A stretch of DNA of 64,000 nt from Pyxicephalus adspersus (taxonomy: Eukaryota > Chordata > Amphibia > Anura > Pyxicephalidae), in the NCBI RefSeq assembly GCF_032062135.1, contig NC_092862.1:92517540-92581539 (forward strand). Reading direction: 5' to 3'. Of this stretch, positions 22,141 to 34,550 are shown one piece after another (within the stretch, counting starts at the first letter, position 1; each line of letters begins with the position of its first letter). A program made the position numbers and the translations under genes. The notes beneath the pieces are model-generated. The model ran no database searches, was not told the origin of the DNA, and was given only the letters and a program-made list of their open reading frames with translations.

Positions 22141-22688
22141 TATGTTTTTGTTTTCAAAAATTTATATTGAGAATAAAAGTTTTACATTTTTTAGAGATGA
22201 ACAAAACCACAAACAAGCCAAAAAGAAAAGAAATCAAACATAGTCCTTTGCACTCCTAGTAAATGGGCCTTTCATCAACACAAACATTTTGGTTTGTTAC
22301 ACTCTAAAAGGACAAACATTCTTATATAAGAAGCATGGTTAAAAAAATGGAAAGGAAAGGAAAATAGAGGTGGAGAGAATAGAGGTGAAAGAGAGGGACA
22401 GGGAAGGAGAGAACCCATATTTGAATATCCATAAGGGCAAACACAGCATACAATCTCTCAAAGCAAGAGTAAATTCCTGTCAAAATCCACAAGCAGATAA
22501 TTGTCCATCCAGGGGGCCTAAACCACCTTGAAGGCACCTATTGTATCATTCAATTTGACTGCCAATAGTTCATTGAGAAAATACCAGTTAATCTTATTTT
22601 TTACTTGGTTCACCGTGGGTTTACTTGAGGACCAGGCCTTTGCTAGTATTTGTTTGGCCGAGGTAAAAACAAAATTCAGGAGCTTAAA

Positions 22689-23703
22689 TTAGTGCTTGGT
22701 ACAGTTAGAAGGTTTCAGGAGTAGTAACGCCTCATTTTGGATACTAGTTGATAGACTCCAGTCCAAAAAGGATTTATTCTTGGGCAAGTCCACCACACAT
22801 GGTAAAGCGTCCCCATTGTTCTGCATTGTCTTAAGCACAGGTTGAACGCATTTTGTATAAATTTTGCAAGTCTGGCTGGGACCAAATACCATTGCATGAG
22901 CAATTTATAATTAGCCTCATGATACCCTGCATGGAATATGCCATGGGCTACTGTGTCCCAAATCTGTGCTCATTGCGTATCATCTAAAGATGTACCAATA
23001 TCCTTTTCCCACCTGGCTATATACCCTGGTTTGCTGGACACTTCCACTGTCCGCAAGGAATTGTAGATTAGTGAGATGGTTCCCTTACCCAATGAGTCCC
23101 TATCGCACTTCCCCTCAAAAGTGGTGTGTGACAGTGGATTATGGGTGTGCTTAAGTAGAGACTGAACATAATGTCGCACCTGCAGATAGGAGAATACGCA
23201 GGAGGCGGGAATATAATATTTAGATCTGAAGGTTGAGAAGGACCTAATCCCGGCGGCTACAGTGAAGTCTTTAGCTCTGTAGATATCTTGTGTCAACCAC
23301 TCGCTAAACCGAGATGGTGTTTCAAAACCTGGTGTAAAACCAGAGTTGCCCACTACGGTAGCCTGAGGGGTATGTGGAGACATCAGAGCACCAGAAAATT
23401 TAACACCATCCCATATTTTCATTGTTGTGTAATAGGGCTAGAGACCTTCTTTCTTAGCTGAGGGTAGATCCAGAGTAGGGTTTCCAACATGATTGGAGAT
23501 ATTAAGTGGGCTTCCAAATCTACCCATAAAGGTTTATGTTTCTTAGCATGAAATGCAACTAGAGGGGCCAATTGAGCCGCCCTATAATAGTACAGGATAT
23601 TAGGCAAAGCCAGGCTTCCATTGGCTTTTGGTTCGTACAAAATACATTTTGCTACCCAAGGTCTGGATCCCTTCCACACAAATTCTGAGAACAACCTCTG
23701 CAA
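22689..23703 (-). pseudogene. LINE ORF2 C-terminal region (broken)
   Basis: The first part (23703-23419) has 'FSEFVWKGSRPWVAKCILYE' and 'LPNILYYYRAAQLAPLV', the block that follows the RT domain in L1-type ORF2 proteins. A second frame (23422-22970) continues with 'WDGVKF..ALMSPHTPQATV'-type sequence. Near 22840-22720 a third frame gives 'GTLYHVWWTCPRINPFWTGV', the Cys/His-containing end of ORF2. At least two frameshifts separate these pieces. Confidence 0.8.
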
Positions 23704-23754
23704 GGATTGTATTACATGTGAGGGTATTGCTACTGGGAGAACCCAGAACAGGTA

Positions 23755-24643
23755 CTATAGCCTTGGAGGAGGGATCTTCAGGGCTGCAATACTACCAAGC
23801 CAGGAAATATGATAGCTCTTCAAAGACTCAAAAGTTGCCTTGATAGATTCCAGAATGGAAGCATATTTAGCATCATACATTGTTTCATAGGACGCTGTGA
23901 GGAAGATACCTAGGTAGGGCAATTTAAATGATTCCCATTTGTATGGAAAGTTAGCCTGCAGACATGTTTGCATTTCCTGAGTAAGTGAAACATTAAGTGC
24001 CCTAGACTTGGAATAGTTGACAGACAGGCCAGGGAGAGCAGAAAAGGATAGAAGTATTTGAGCAAGATTAGGAAGAGAAATTGCAGGGTTTGTGAGAAAA
24101 AGGACCACACTGTCAGCAAAAAGACTTAACTTATGATGGTATCCACCAAGTTCCAACCCCGTTACATTTAGTTCCGACTTAATCAGTAACGCCAAAGGCT
24201 CTATTGCCAAAGCAAAGAGCAAGGGGGATAGTGGGGACCCCTGACGCATACCCCTGGCAATCAGGAAATATGCTGAACAGAAGCCCGCATATATCACCTG
24301 GGCACTAGGGTCTGTGTATAGAGCTTTAACCCAGCCTAGAAAGTTGGGGCCAAAACCCCACTTAGCAAGAAGGGTGAAAAGATAAAGACCAGGACACTGT
24401 ATCAAACGCCTTACGTATGTCTAGGGACAGCAACATTGCCTGCTTTCGCCTATCTTTAGCAAAGAAGGAGTAGGTGAGACTTTGAATTGGGTAGACAAAT
24501 TCAGAACTACGTTTTCCAACTGCATAATCAAGGCCCCGTATGACTGCTTTCGCTTTATGTGTATTCCACAACATACTCATAGAGACCGTACCATTGTCAT
24601 TTACCAAAAAAAAAAAATCTTTCATTGCATTACCAATCTCCAA
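23755..24643 (-). pseudogene. LINE ORF2 reverse transcriptase (broken, catalytic box altered)
   Basis: The 24643-24362 part carries 'LLSLDIRKAFDTVSW', motif A with the first catalytic Asp. The 24405-23755 part, in another frame, continues with 'WVKALYTDPSAQVIYAGF', 'GMRQGSPLSPLLFALAIEPL' and 'HHKLSLFADSVVLFLTNPA'. The last should contain the [Y/F]ADD box, but here reads FADS: the second catalytic Asp is Ser. Downstream 'LPYLGIFLT' and 'WLGSIAALKI' are normal for this clade. The sequence normally present between the endonuclease and motif A is largely missing. The enzyme would reverse-transcribe its own RNA at the target site if intact, but this copy cannot. Confidence 0.88.
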
Positions 24644-24849
24644 GGTTGCGTCAGGGTCACTCAGTATCGACTCGTTGAGAGTCTACCGAAACTCCCTTGG
24701 TCAGTCATATGCATCGTGATCTGACTAGGGTACAGGGAGGATATCACAGGAAATGGTGGAGGATAGGAAGTCGGTGGATATCAACACATTGTCTATTCTG
24801 GACCAGGTATTGTGAGGGTGTGAATAAAATGTGTAGGCACATTTGCGTG

Positions 24850-25660
24850 GTGTTGTGTTAACACAAATTTTATTTATTATCAATTATGTCTCACCAACAA
24901 TAATGCTTTACCAGTATTTGCTGGTATAAGTATACCATATATGAGGTCATCCTAAAGGAATGCAGCATATCCTTTAACTGGTATCCTTATAGGGTAAAAT
25001 ACTGGTTTAAGGGATGATTGGTTTGGTCAGTACTGGTCAAACACTGGCCATTGTCTTAGTTCCTGGGTAGTTAAAAACACAGTGCCATACCTAATAACTA
25101 CCCTGTTTCCCCGATTATAAGGCACTCTCTTATATTTTTTGAAATGCCAAAATATGCCCTGGGTCTTATTTTCAGGGGATGTCTTATTTTTCCATGAAGA
25201 AGACTACAGTACACATTTATTGTTGAAAGTCACTCATGATCACTCCAGCCAGCATAAAGGACACACACGCAGGATCAGATACCCGGAGCTGTCTTATAAA
25301 CGGGTGAGTGTCTTATTTTAATTATTTTTTTAAAAATCGGGGGTGGCTTACTTAATGGGGATGTCCTAAAATCGGGGAAACACGGTAGTCTTTACCAGAA
25401 CTAACTGATTGCAACATGTTTTTTGATCATCTGCCAAGTTATTGATTTCCGGCAGACTCCTTGGGTGAATTCAGCTTTCTTCCGCAGCTAAGTATCTTTT
25501 GTTTATAGCTTATTAAGTGTTATTGCATTGTTTTGTCTCTCTGTCTTATTAATAAATAGTATATTCTTTCAAGTCTTTGTGTTATCTCTGTTTGTACACT
25601 TTAAATTCAACCCATCAATATTTGCATAAATTGTCACAAATTAAATTCATGACATAACAC
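24850..25660. mobile_element. Insertion splitting the LINE endonuclease
   Basis: The LINE endonuclease reads 'WREPHPR' up to about 25661 and resumes as 'KCAYTFYSHPHNTWSRID' from about 24849, so the DNA between is foreign to it. The insert's ends are imperfect inverted repeats, 'gtgttgtgtta' (24850) and inverted 'gtgttatgtca' (25660), 9 of 11 matching. A short GTG or CGTG occurs at both junctions and may be the target duplication. No transposase is seen. The superfamily is undetermined. Confidence 0.65.
25101..25385. mobile_element. TA-flanked MITE nested inside the insertion
   Basis: The inverted ends 'ccctgtttccccgatt' and (inverted) 'ccgtgtttccccgatt' match at 15 of 16 positions and are flanked by TA at 25099-25100 and 25386-25387. 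Internal 'ctgggtcttattttcagggg' and 'gtcttattttt' are typical of a MITE family found in many fish, frog and reptile genomes. It makes a three-level nest: MITE in insertion in LINE. Confidence 0.85.
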
Positions 25661-26219
25661 GTGGGTGTGGTTCCCTCCAGCTATCAGCCAAGTTATGTCT
25701 CTGCAGGAACTTAGCGAAAGGGGTAAGAGCATTGATACTACGTTGGACCGGTGGAGTCAGCTTAGCTTGGCGTCTATCCAAAGATGGGTGAATTATATTA
25801 GAATCACCAGACATTAACAAGGTTCCTCTCTGATGCCGTTTAACTAATGTGATCAGTTTGGTAAAAAATTGCATCTGCTTGGTGCTGAGAATGTAGTAAG
25901 ATACAATAGTAACCAGAATGTAACCCAGTAAACCTACTATAATAAGGTACTGGCCTTCCGTGTCTTCGATTTCTAAATCACATGTAAAAGGCAACGATTT
26001 TCGGAAAGCGATTAATACCCTTTTCAGCCTAATTGATCTATTTGCAACAAAAAACTGTGGGTATGAGTTGCTAAAATATTTTGGGCATGGACGAAAGGAA
26101 AAAGTTTCTTGGAGACATATTATATTCACTTGCTTAAAATGAAAGTACCTAAAAGCCTTGGTACGCTTATGCGGGGAGTTTAACCCCTGTACATTCAGAC
26201 TCATGATATTTATCAGCAT
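25647..26219 (-). pseudogene. LINE ORF2 N-terminal endonuclease (interrupted)
   Basis: The frame begins MLINIMSLNVQGLNSPHKR, the classic start of the apurinic/apyrimidinic-type endonuclease of L1-group ORF2 proteins, followed by 'VNIICLQETF' with the catalytic Glu. Further on are 'LLMSGDSNIIHPSLDR', corresponding to the Gly-Asp-x-Asn motif with the GD-N residues present, and 'LADSWREPHPR'. The domain is cut there by the insertion at 24850-25660. Beyond it the next part, 'YTFYSHPHNTWSRIDNVLIS', is recovered. The enzyme nicks target DNA to prime reverse transcription. Confidence 0.88.
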
Positions 26220-26832
26220 AGCAACCCGTACTTAAAAGCTGTTGATGGTATGTTACCCCTTAGCCAGATGGTAAGTGTGTGATTGGTCCTCCCAGAACCA
26301 AGGGGAAAGAATAGGGAGAGTGGAGCAGGGAAGGAGGAAAGACTTAAAAAGTCCAAAAGGAAAGCAAAAAAGACATTTTACAATAACAACATTTAGTGCA
26401 TAACATTAAGACCTAAAGACATAGGCCCACCATATAGGTGGGAACTAGGGTGTGCCAAACCCAACCGGCAACACCAATTGGGGGATAGGAAGCGCGCAGT
26501 GGCGACCACCCTAAAAAAAAAGCCAAAAAAAAAGGAAAAATAACCAGTCAACAGACATCATATTCGAAAAAATGCTGGAAAAAAACAAGTTCACGCCAGA
26601 ATTTTAAAAAACAATATATCCAGCTCGGTGCCATCCTTCAAACAAAAAAGATGGTATGCAAAGGTTCAAAAAAGAAAAAAATGGAGATATGAAAAGAACA
26701 GCAGTGTCAGGTGTAGGGGCCTGATGTTCCCTCTGCTGGCTGGTCTTGGCGGGGAGATCCAGATGCCGCAGGAGCTTGAGAGGTAGAGCGATCCATAAGA
26801 CCCAATTCATGAAGTCATTGAGTGGCTTCCTG

Positions 26833-27294
26833 TTATACATGATGTTGGTGAAGAACGTGAATGAATGGCTTCATGGCCCTGCGCTTTTGTATAGTGGAAG
26901 GGGCTAAATCTTTAAAGACCTGATAATCATGGCCTTGGAAGGATAAGGGTTCCTTCTCTCTAGAGCAGCGAAGAATATGTTCCTTTGTATGATAGAAGTG
27001 GAACTTAATGATAACATCACCGGGTGGACCCTTCGGTTGGCGGCTGGTCAGAGCTCTATGAACTCTGTCCATCTCTAGTCATTCTACTGGTGCATCTGGA
27101 GCAAATTCCTGTAGTAGAGCTAGTATAGTAGATGGTAGATCCACAATGTGCTCAGGGAGACCCCTTATGCGTAATTTTGAGTGGCTTGCACGGTTCTCAG
27201 CATCCTCCAATTTATAGTGCAGGGTTTGAAATTCAAGCTTTGATGAAACTATATCTTCTTCATGACCTTCTAAAACTCTGGTAGCATCATTCAT
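26833..27294 (-). pseudogene. LINE ORF1 remnant
   Basis: Two adjoining frames make up the piece. The first (27294-27079) has 'KLEDAENRASHSKLRIRGLP', the end of the coiled coil and start of the RNA-recognition domain of L1-type ORF1p. The second (27072-26833) has 'PKGPPGDVIIKFHFYHTKEH' and 'LSFQGHDYQVFKDLAPSTIQ', the nucleic-acid-binding C-terminal domain. ORF1p is the RNA chaperone that coats the LINE transcript. A frameshift at about 27075 and loss of the N-terminal part inactivate it. Confidence 0.85.
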
Positions 27295-28276
27295 GCGGCC
27301 TTCTAATTGTGTTGTACGGTGGTGGACTTCATTTCCTTAGTGAAATATGTGGCTGATCTGGTAAACTGATCTTCCAAAGTCTTATGTAGTATAGATTGAA
27401 AGTGCTTTATGGAAAATATGAGGAATGGGCTATCTCAGCTTAAGGTGATGAGGGGCCTGCTATCATGGAAGAGAGCAGTGAGTGGTGTTGCTTTCGTGGG
27501 GGGTAAACCACCCTGCTGACTCCCGCACATACCTAAGCTGGATGCTGCCAGCGGACAGGAGATGTCTGCAGCTGGCAGGTTTGACTGGTCTGCTGGCGCG
27601 CTGGACGGACCCTCGTACACACGGGACCCGCAGGCGCCATCTTGGAGAGGAGCCTGGCCGAGGCCACGTGGCGATCTTGTTTTGCCTGCTGCTTCCTGGA
27701 GGCTTGAGAGTGAGTGCCCATAGTGAAGCTGTGTATCTGCTGTGTCCTGGACCTGGAAATGAGGGTAAGTATGGTGCTGTGCTCTTCCGTTAGCTTCTCA
27801 ATTAGTCAGGGTGGTGCGGAGCTCAGTTAGGCAGCTGCCATCCCGGAAACACGCGCATGCCCACTTCCAGCTCCTCACGTTTTTATGCAATCTTTTTGTT
27901 CAACCCACTGTTCAAACAACTGAATTAAGACAGGCGAAATGCATATATTGAAGATACCTTGCTTGTATTTTTATTGATCCAGTCCTGAAATGTACACAAC
28001 CCTGCTACATTGTACAGGCAGCCTGGTTACCTGAAAGTTCTTTGCTGTAGTAAGGCAATACAGAGGTTGAAATTAGGCCAAATCCAGTTCTTTTGTGCTA
28101 ACTGCATTTAAAAAGGTGTAGTAAATGCATTTCCCTTTAAAACATTATTAAAGAAAAAACTGAACTTACTTTTCTGTTTTTGATTCAAAGCATATAATTA
28201 AGTGAATTATGATCTTAAAACACTGACAATACAGTACGATAGAAACAAAGCAAAAGCTGTAATGATATATATGCAG

Positions 28277-28655
28277 ATGTTTTGTGTCTTAACAATGGAG
28301 TTGCTAATGCCAATCAATATGTTGGAAAGATGTTGCTAATGTTGACCAATACTTTGCAGGAAGAGGTTCAATCAGTACTTTAAATAGATAAAGCCCCTGA
28401 TAATTATGCAATCAATAAGGATTAATAAAAGCGCACGTTTCTATTGTATATACTGATAGGATGGGAGGAGACTTATATACTTTGGGTGGGGATTGAGGAG
28501 GTGGGAGTTAAATGTTTATGTACTGGGGTGACATGTATAAACTGCTTGGGATTATAGCAAGTTCTGCATCACTGTTAGTCAGCAAAATAAAAGTTGTTGT
28601 TATTACTCAGACTTGTACCAACATCTTGACCATTCACATATCCTACAATGGGGTA
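28277..28655 (+). repeat. Possible solo LTR (tentative)
   Basis: The interval starts 'tgttttgtgtctta' and ends near 'catatcctaca'. It has a TATA-like 'acttatatacttt' about 28470, and AATAAA at 28586 followed by a T/G-rich 'gttgttgttattactcag'. TG..CA ends with a central promoter-like motif and a late polyadenylation signal resemble an LTR. I cannot find a convincing target duplication, a primer-binding site or a partner LTR, so it may be chance. Confidence 0.25.
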
Positions 28656-28659
28656 ACTG

Positions 28660-31600
28660 TTGATCCTGGAATAAAAACACTCAGCTTCTGATATCCTGTG
28701 GAGAGTGACAACATGGTGCCTTTGCTAAACTTAACTCACAATAAAAAGGACCAGCTCATCAACTGTATTTTTGAGTAAACCCATCAGAATGCTTTTTGTT
28801 ACGGTAGTATATACCGGTATGCACGCAGCCGTGCCGGTACTGTACAGGCTCCTTCCTACTTTTGTCCACTGTACAGGGAAGTACAAGGGGCTATTGTCAA
28901 TCTTTAGCAATGTACAGTACACTAGCTACATGTAAAATGCTTTATTAACACATAGCCATAATCCATAATCTTTACATATCTGCATTGAATACAGTGTTGG
29001 TATTAAATGAGCACAGTTATGTATGAACTTAGTATTACCCGGATATATAACCTCATTTTTTTACTTGATATTGGTCGTAACAGCATTAGGTCGCGGTATT
29101 CGTAACAGCATTAGGAGCAGTTTAACTTCAACTTCGACTAAAATACAGGAAGACAAATTTGAGGAAACTTTGATTAAACTTAAAAGCCATAATCCTTTCT
29201 GAATTGTGTCCAAACAACATTATTTTTTTGCTATAAATCTCATGGTTTAAAATGTATACAATCTCATACTTAGGAAAAGCCTTGAATTCGTTTTTAGCCA
29301 TCCGTTTCTCAAGGAGTAGAGAAAATGTTTATTTTTGTTTCACTGCATCCAACATGAATCCAAAAGAAGTTGGTTGTACTTATGAAAGTTCTCTCTTTTC
29401 TCTGCTGCAGCTGTGTAAGAAAAGTGATAAAGCTGACATTCTCTGAGCAAAATTTGTTGTGCAAAATAAGTACAGCCTGTGTTTACATCTTATACCTGTG
29501 TTTTATCTTATGAGAGGGCAAAACAACAGGTAGGTCTTTATACCCCTATCCTTATCAATAAAACTCAGAATGGAGATGCAAAGGAAAGGTAAGTTTTCTA
29601 AAAAAGCAGGGAATTAAATTGATAAATTTCCTTGGACAAAACACAGGCTTAGGTTGGGGCTTTGGTTTGATTTGGGGGAAGGCAAGAATGGATTTGCATG
29701 ATACTCTTCATTAATACATACTACATTTAATGATGGGATCACTTAGATAATTATATTATAATTTTATTCAGATTTAAACTGAAGAATATTCTGTACATTG
29801 ACAACATAATACTTAAAGTAGTATAATAAGTATAGTATAACCATATACTTTGTATCAATCCAATAGTCAAATAATCTTCATCCATTGACAAAACATTTTG
29901 TGAAATTATGAAAAAATAAATCTAGTATGTACCTGAATTCATAAAAGCTTCTTGTAATCTCCTGTACAAAACCAGGAATGAGCCTTTTATATTTTCAATT
30001 TACCACTCTGATCCTGAGTTATATTGAAAATATACACTAATTATATAAATGACCAGCATCATGAATGCTCTACTTTATTTTGCAAATTACCATTTTAATT
30101 GACATATGCATAATAACTAAATAGTTATTAAATAAAATAAAATAACTAAACTGTTGGTGATCTAAAGCTATTGGAAGAATGAACATGCAATAAAACACAC
30201 AGGGGCATACAGGTAAAAAGGACACAAGGACTGAAGTAACACTGGGATCACTAAAAGCAGTGAGCACTCTGGCAACACTGAAGTCACAATTATTACTGGT
30301 GTCAGTTGTAGCAGCTGTGTCACAGGTCGCAGTCGTTCCCTGAGAGCAATGGTAGCAGAAGGGGGCTCAGACAAAATGTAGCTAAATGTTGAACACAAAG
30401 CCAATCCGCAACTGTGATATTGCAGAAATATTTCCGTGAAGATCCACTGTTTAAGCCCATGTAGACACCTGTACCCCTTTCTCTTTTTTGCCAATAAATT
30501 TTGGAGTAACACATGATTTGAAACTTTTTTTTATCCCAACCATGTAAATTATTTTATTGTATTACAGATCTGATTTAAAAAGCCTAGAAAAACAACCAGC
30601 AAAGCATAAGTATATTAGGAATCCTGCTTCGGTATTTTAATGGAATATTGCTACACACTGACAAAACTTGGAAGAGTTCAGTAGACATTATGAAATACTG
30701 TAGACAAAAAAAAATAATCTCTAGATACAAAATAAATCCTTTTATGGTTTCTAAATTACACTCACATTTTTCTTTGCAGAGACAATGCTCTGTTTTCTAT
30801 TTAGTTTATTTATTAGTGACATGTATTATATTAAATAATTTTGAAGGGGTCACTGTCAACCCATTAGCTTGACAGAAATATCACATCTAGATCAAGATTA
30901 AATTATAATACAATAATTGTTTTATAAAACGTTTGCACCAGTACACATACCAATGTTTGTTGTTGATTGCTTTGAAATCCTCATGAGTGAGAAAATATAT
31001 ACTATGACCCTCAATAAGGATCATTGCTTGAAGTATAATTCCTGACTGCAATGTCAGATCTGTTAAGAAAGGATTGTTGAATATAGTGTGCCCCTCCATA
31101 CCTTCTGCTATAGATAGAAGGGTGATATAATTAAAAGAATGGGTACTTGGTGTGCTGCACTTCAGCGTTTCAATTCATGCCAAAAATCTGCTACATCTGT
31201 ACTAAGCTGGCTGTATTAACAAAGCATTACTCTGACACCTTGGCATTTGCAATAGGCTTTTAATAACAACACAGTTCATAACATAAACTGTATTTTGCTT
31301 TTCAATTGAAATAAACTAGTATTTAAATACAGTACAAATAATGTATTACTTTTCATTAAATAAACTATAATCCCTCATTTCAGTTACCTATTATTTTGTT
31401 CTCTTTCAAAGCCCAGTCTAAAAATAAAGCATGGTGCAATTAGTTTGGGTCACTTGTCCAAAAGTCCAAATTCCATTGAAGCTTTTGTAGATTCAGAGTA
31501 GAGTATTGGAACATCTGCTTTTTATTATTCAGCTTTTCTGTGTTTATTATTTCACGTGATAACTATCATGCAATACTTGTGTGAAAACTCAAGGAGAACA

Positions 31601-34355
31601 ATAACCTATTTATCAAGATCCTAGAAGCTGTGTGTTTTCCAGTGGGGTTGAATTTAGTTTGGTTTTAACTAAGAGCCTAATTCATAAAATAACACCTCTG
31701 CTTGGAATCCATTTAAAGGCAACTTTGAAGGACACACAACGAGCGGGTGCCATAGAAACATTTCTAAAAAAAATAAAATTATGTAGCATAAGCATATAAA
31801 TTTTCAGCTACAAGCATCATGTGGCCTCCATGCTGTCTTTCACAGTTGGATCATATAAAAAAAACAGGCCTCATGTTCTGATCTAAGATGTAACAATCTT
31901 TCACAAAGGAAACTAAACAAATAAATTCATTTAGTTGTATTTGGTGTTGAGTGTTTTTTTTATCCTTGTCACTGTGACAATTTGTTTTGTTTATGTAGAA
32001 ATCTTTGGAAGCATACCGCATTCATATATTAAAATTTAATGAAAGCAAAGAGAGTGTTTTGTTGAACTTAGCAATGAATCAATATATTTGGAGAATGTAG
32101 ATTGTTAGGAACATTTGGAAAGAAAACTTATCTGTAAAGCGGATTATGTCAGCACTCATGAAGCACCATTCCTAGCACTAGTGCTCAGAGCTCAAAGGTG
32201 TTAGCATACTATAAAGCTCGTTCGTGCTCCTCGTTTTCACAGATCCAAAGAAGCAGGCTGCACACTTTTCAATTCACAGATAGTTTATTTGGATCTATCC
32301 ACAGAAATAATTTATTGCTTGGGCAATAAGAAAAGTAGCCCATAAATTAGGAAGGAATAATATAGAGAATTATAAAAATAAAAAACAGGTGTATTCATTG
32401 AGAAATACTATGGTAGACCTATGCCTTGTAAGACGTTTGAGCCATACTGATATGATTCAAACTATTTTAATGCTTTTTTTGTGAACTTGAATAGATAAAA
32501 AGCAAAACATTTGTTAAGGTGACCTAAATATTGCATTAATTTATTGATTGCTGGACATGAAGTTGTAACTGAGGATGTGCCATACAAGGGCCCTTTTTTA
32601 TGCTTTATTTAGATTGATCCTTTAACTAGCAGAAACCCCCCTCCTACACTGCTTCTGCTGCCTCTTGATCTGTCTTTAACCATTCTGCTGCCTGTGTGAA
32701 CAACTCTTCTACTTTCCTACTGCCTCCTGGTCATTACAATTAGAGATACCTCTTGAACCGGGTATGTGCCTCCATTTTTGTATTGTAAGCACAGTTAGGT
32801 CACAATTTACATTAAAGTAAAAAAGAGCATAAAAAAAGGAGTGGTCAACCTGGGGAATCATGTTCCCATGATCACCTTCAAGCTTTGTTTTTTTGTGATC
32901 CCCCTCCACTCTTTTTCTCTCTTCTTCTTAACCACTTTTGCTCCCCCATTCGATACTGTTTTCTACCTCACTTTACCATTATTCCTCTATTCCACTTTTT
33001 AGGTGTCCCTATGACAAAAAGGAGAAAAAGTAGGACTGGAAGGAAGGAAACAACAACTAGACTATTAAGATGGGAGGTGATGATATCTCACAAGGAGGAA
33101 GAAAAACCTAGCTGTCAAGGACCTAAAACAGAGAGATCAGAAGAACAGTTTGAAAGGAGAGAGAGAAAAAATAGTTGACATGGAGGTAGAATTGGAAAGA
33201 GCAGTGGAGAGAATATAGAAAAGACATAAAAAAAAAGATGGAGCAAGGCAGCTGAGGAACACAGGGAAAAAAAGATATATAGCAAGAAAAAAAAGTAGAA
33301 AACATTAGAAAAAGCAGGAAGAGGAGAGAAAGAAAGATGAACAGCTGCTGAGTAGGACAAAGAAGAGATATGAAAGAGCAAAAGGAGGTCCAAGAAATAA
33401 TATCAAAAGGACCAAAGAAAACAGCTAGATTAGTAGGAGGTGGGCCAAGTAATTAAGTGCTCGGTCAAATGGCTGAAAAGTAGGGAAGACTGGAAAAGCA
33501 AAGTTGGTGGTATGAGGGGAATGCAAGCAAAACTAACCAATGCACTTAAAAAAGAATGAGGACATGTGAGGAGGGCAAACCATCACCTACCATAACATTG
33601 CTACTTATATATATATAACTAGTAGTAGCAAGGTTATGGTAGGGTATACCTATCAATCAAATTCTAGCTTTCAGCAATTCAACACAATAGATAGAAATGA
33701 TATCCCTTAATGATAAGTTACGGTTTCTGTGCTTTAAATCTTTTCATTTAAAAAAAATGCCAAAAATGTATTTCAAATGTAGAAGACACATTTACAAACC
33801 AAACAAAGTGCAATCAACTTTCTCTTTCCATGGCAAAAAACAGGCTCATTTCAGTGCAGTTAAACAATAGTCATGAAAGTGATTTAAAGAGTGATGAAAC
33901 ATACGGTATCTAAACCACTGAAATATCCTGTCTTCTAGAGGCTTTATAAAAAGAAACTAATATATTTCATGTCTGACGTAACTTAAGAAAATTAGATTGG
34001 AAAGCTTTCAGTGAAATGATCATCATCCATCACTGTGTCACATGTGTTGATGTGCCTGGCAACTTTGAGGTCTTTAAATAATTAAGGAAAATGTGCCAGA
34101 CCAGAATAATGTGAGCATGGTTGGCAAGTTTGTCATTCGAGCTGCATGTACCACTCTGGCTAGTACCTATTTCTAGGTTTCCATAGTAGTAGCCTGTAAG
34201 TTAGAGCTTCACTTGAAGATTAGAGCATTGTACAGGTGGGGTTGCCATCACAATGCATCTGAATTTGCTGTAACTTCTTTATAAAGTACTTCTTTCTTTC
34301 AAAATATACTGTAGGGCTTTATTTACACAGTGTAGTGTGGTACACTGTCCCCCAC
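28660..34355. other. Intergenic DNA, no recognised gene
   Basis: This AT-rich DNA lies between GOLGA4 and ITGA9. No splice-bounded exon with conserved protein sequence, RNA gene or recognisable transposon was seen, apart from the purine tract listed separately. Diverged old repeats may be present below what can be seen by eye. Confidence 0.5.
33005..33560. repeat. Purine-rich (G+A) strand-asymmetric tract
   Basis: The + strand is almost entirely A and G for about 550 bases, with GGA, GAAA and AAAG words. The complementary pyrimidine strand produces long Phe/Ser/Leu-rich reading frames (33115-33393) that are low-complexity artefacts. Such tracts can form triplex or other non-B structures. Confidence 0.75.
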
Positions 34356-34361
34356 ATATTG

Positions 34362-34550
34362 GGCCTAATGTATTAAAGCTTTCCAAGGCTGGAGAAGATA
34401 CACTTTCATCAGTGAACCTGGGTGATCCAGCAAACCTGGAATGGATTTCTTAAAAGTAATTTGCTTTCTATTAGCAAATGTTTTGAATCCTGGACCAGAT
34501 TCATTCCAGGTTTGCTGGATCACCCAGTTTCACTGATGAAAATGTATTGT
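34362..34550. repeat. Palindromic 'AAAGCTYTCCAAGGCTGGAG' repeat, copy 1
   Basis: It begins 'gtattaaagctttccaaggc', followed by 'tgggtgatccagcaaacctgg'; the second half carries the inverted 'ccaggtttgctggatcaccc' and 'tcactgatgaaaat'. The two halves are inverted copies around a short loop, and the distal end is truncated. Related copies are at 48996 and 55079. Non-coding. Confidence 0.75.

Larger units (their letters stand above)
22150..27870 (-). mobile_element. L1/Tx1-type LINE, near full length, inactive, with nested insertion
   Basis: Read from high to low coordinates, this is a non-LTR retrotransposon. A CpG-rich 5' region lies at about 27870-27300, an ORF1 remnant at 27294-26833, a spacer at about 26830-26220, an ORF2 endonuclease at 26219-25647 continuing at about 24849-24730, reverse transcriptase at 24643-23755, a C-terminal region at 23703-22689, and a 3' UTR down to about 22150. 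The endonuclease is split by an 811-bp insertion at 24850-25660. ORF2 is broken by frameshifts, and part of the region between endonuclease and RT is missing, so the span is about 4.9 kb without the insertion. Its 3' end abuts the Tc1-like element that ends at 22140. Confidence 0.88.

Noticed and set aside
33115..33393. Hydrophobic minus-strand frame that could look like a membrane protein
   Set aside because: It is the complement of a purine-rich tract; the Phe/Leu/Ser composition follows from TTT, CTT and TCC words, not from a protein.
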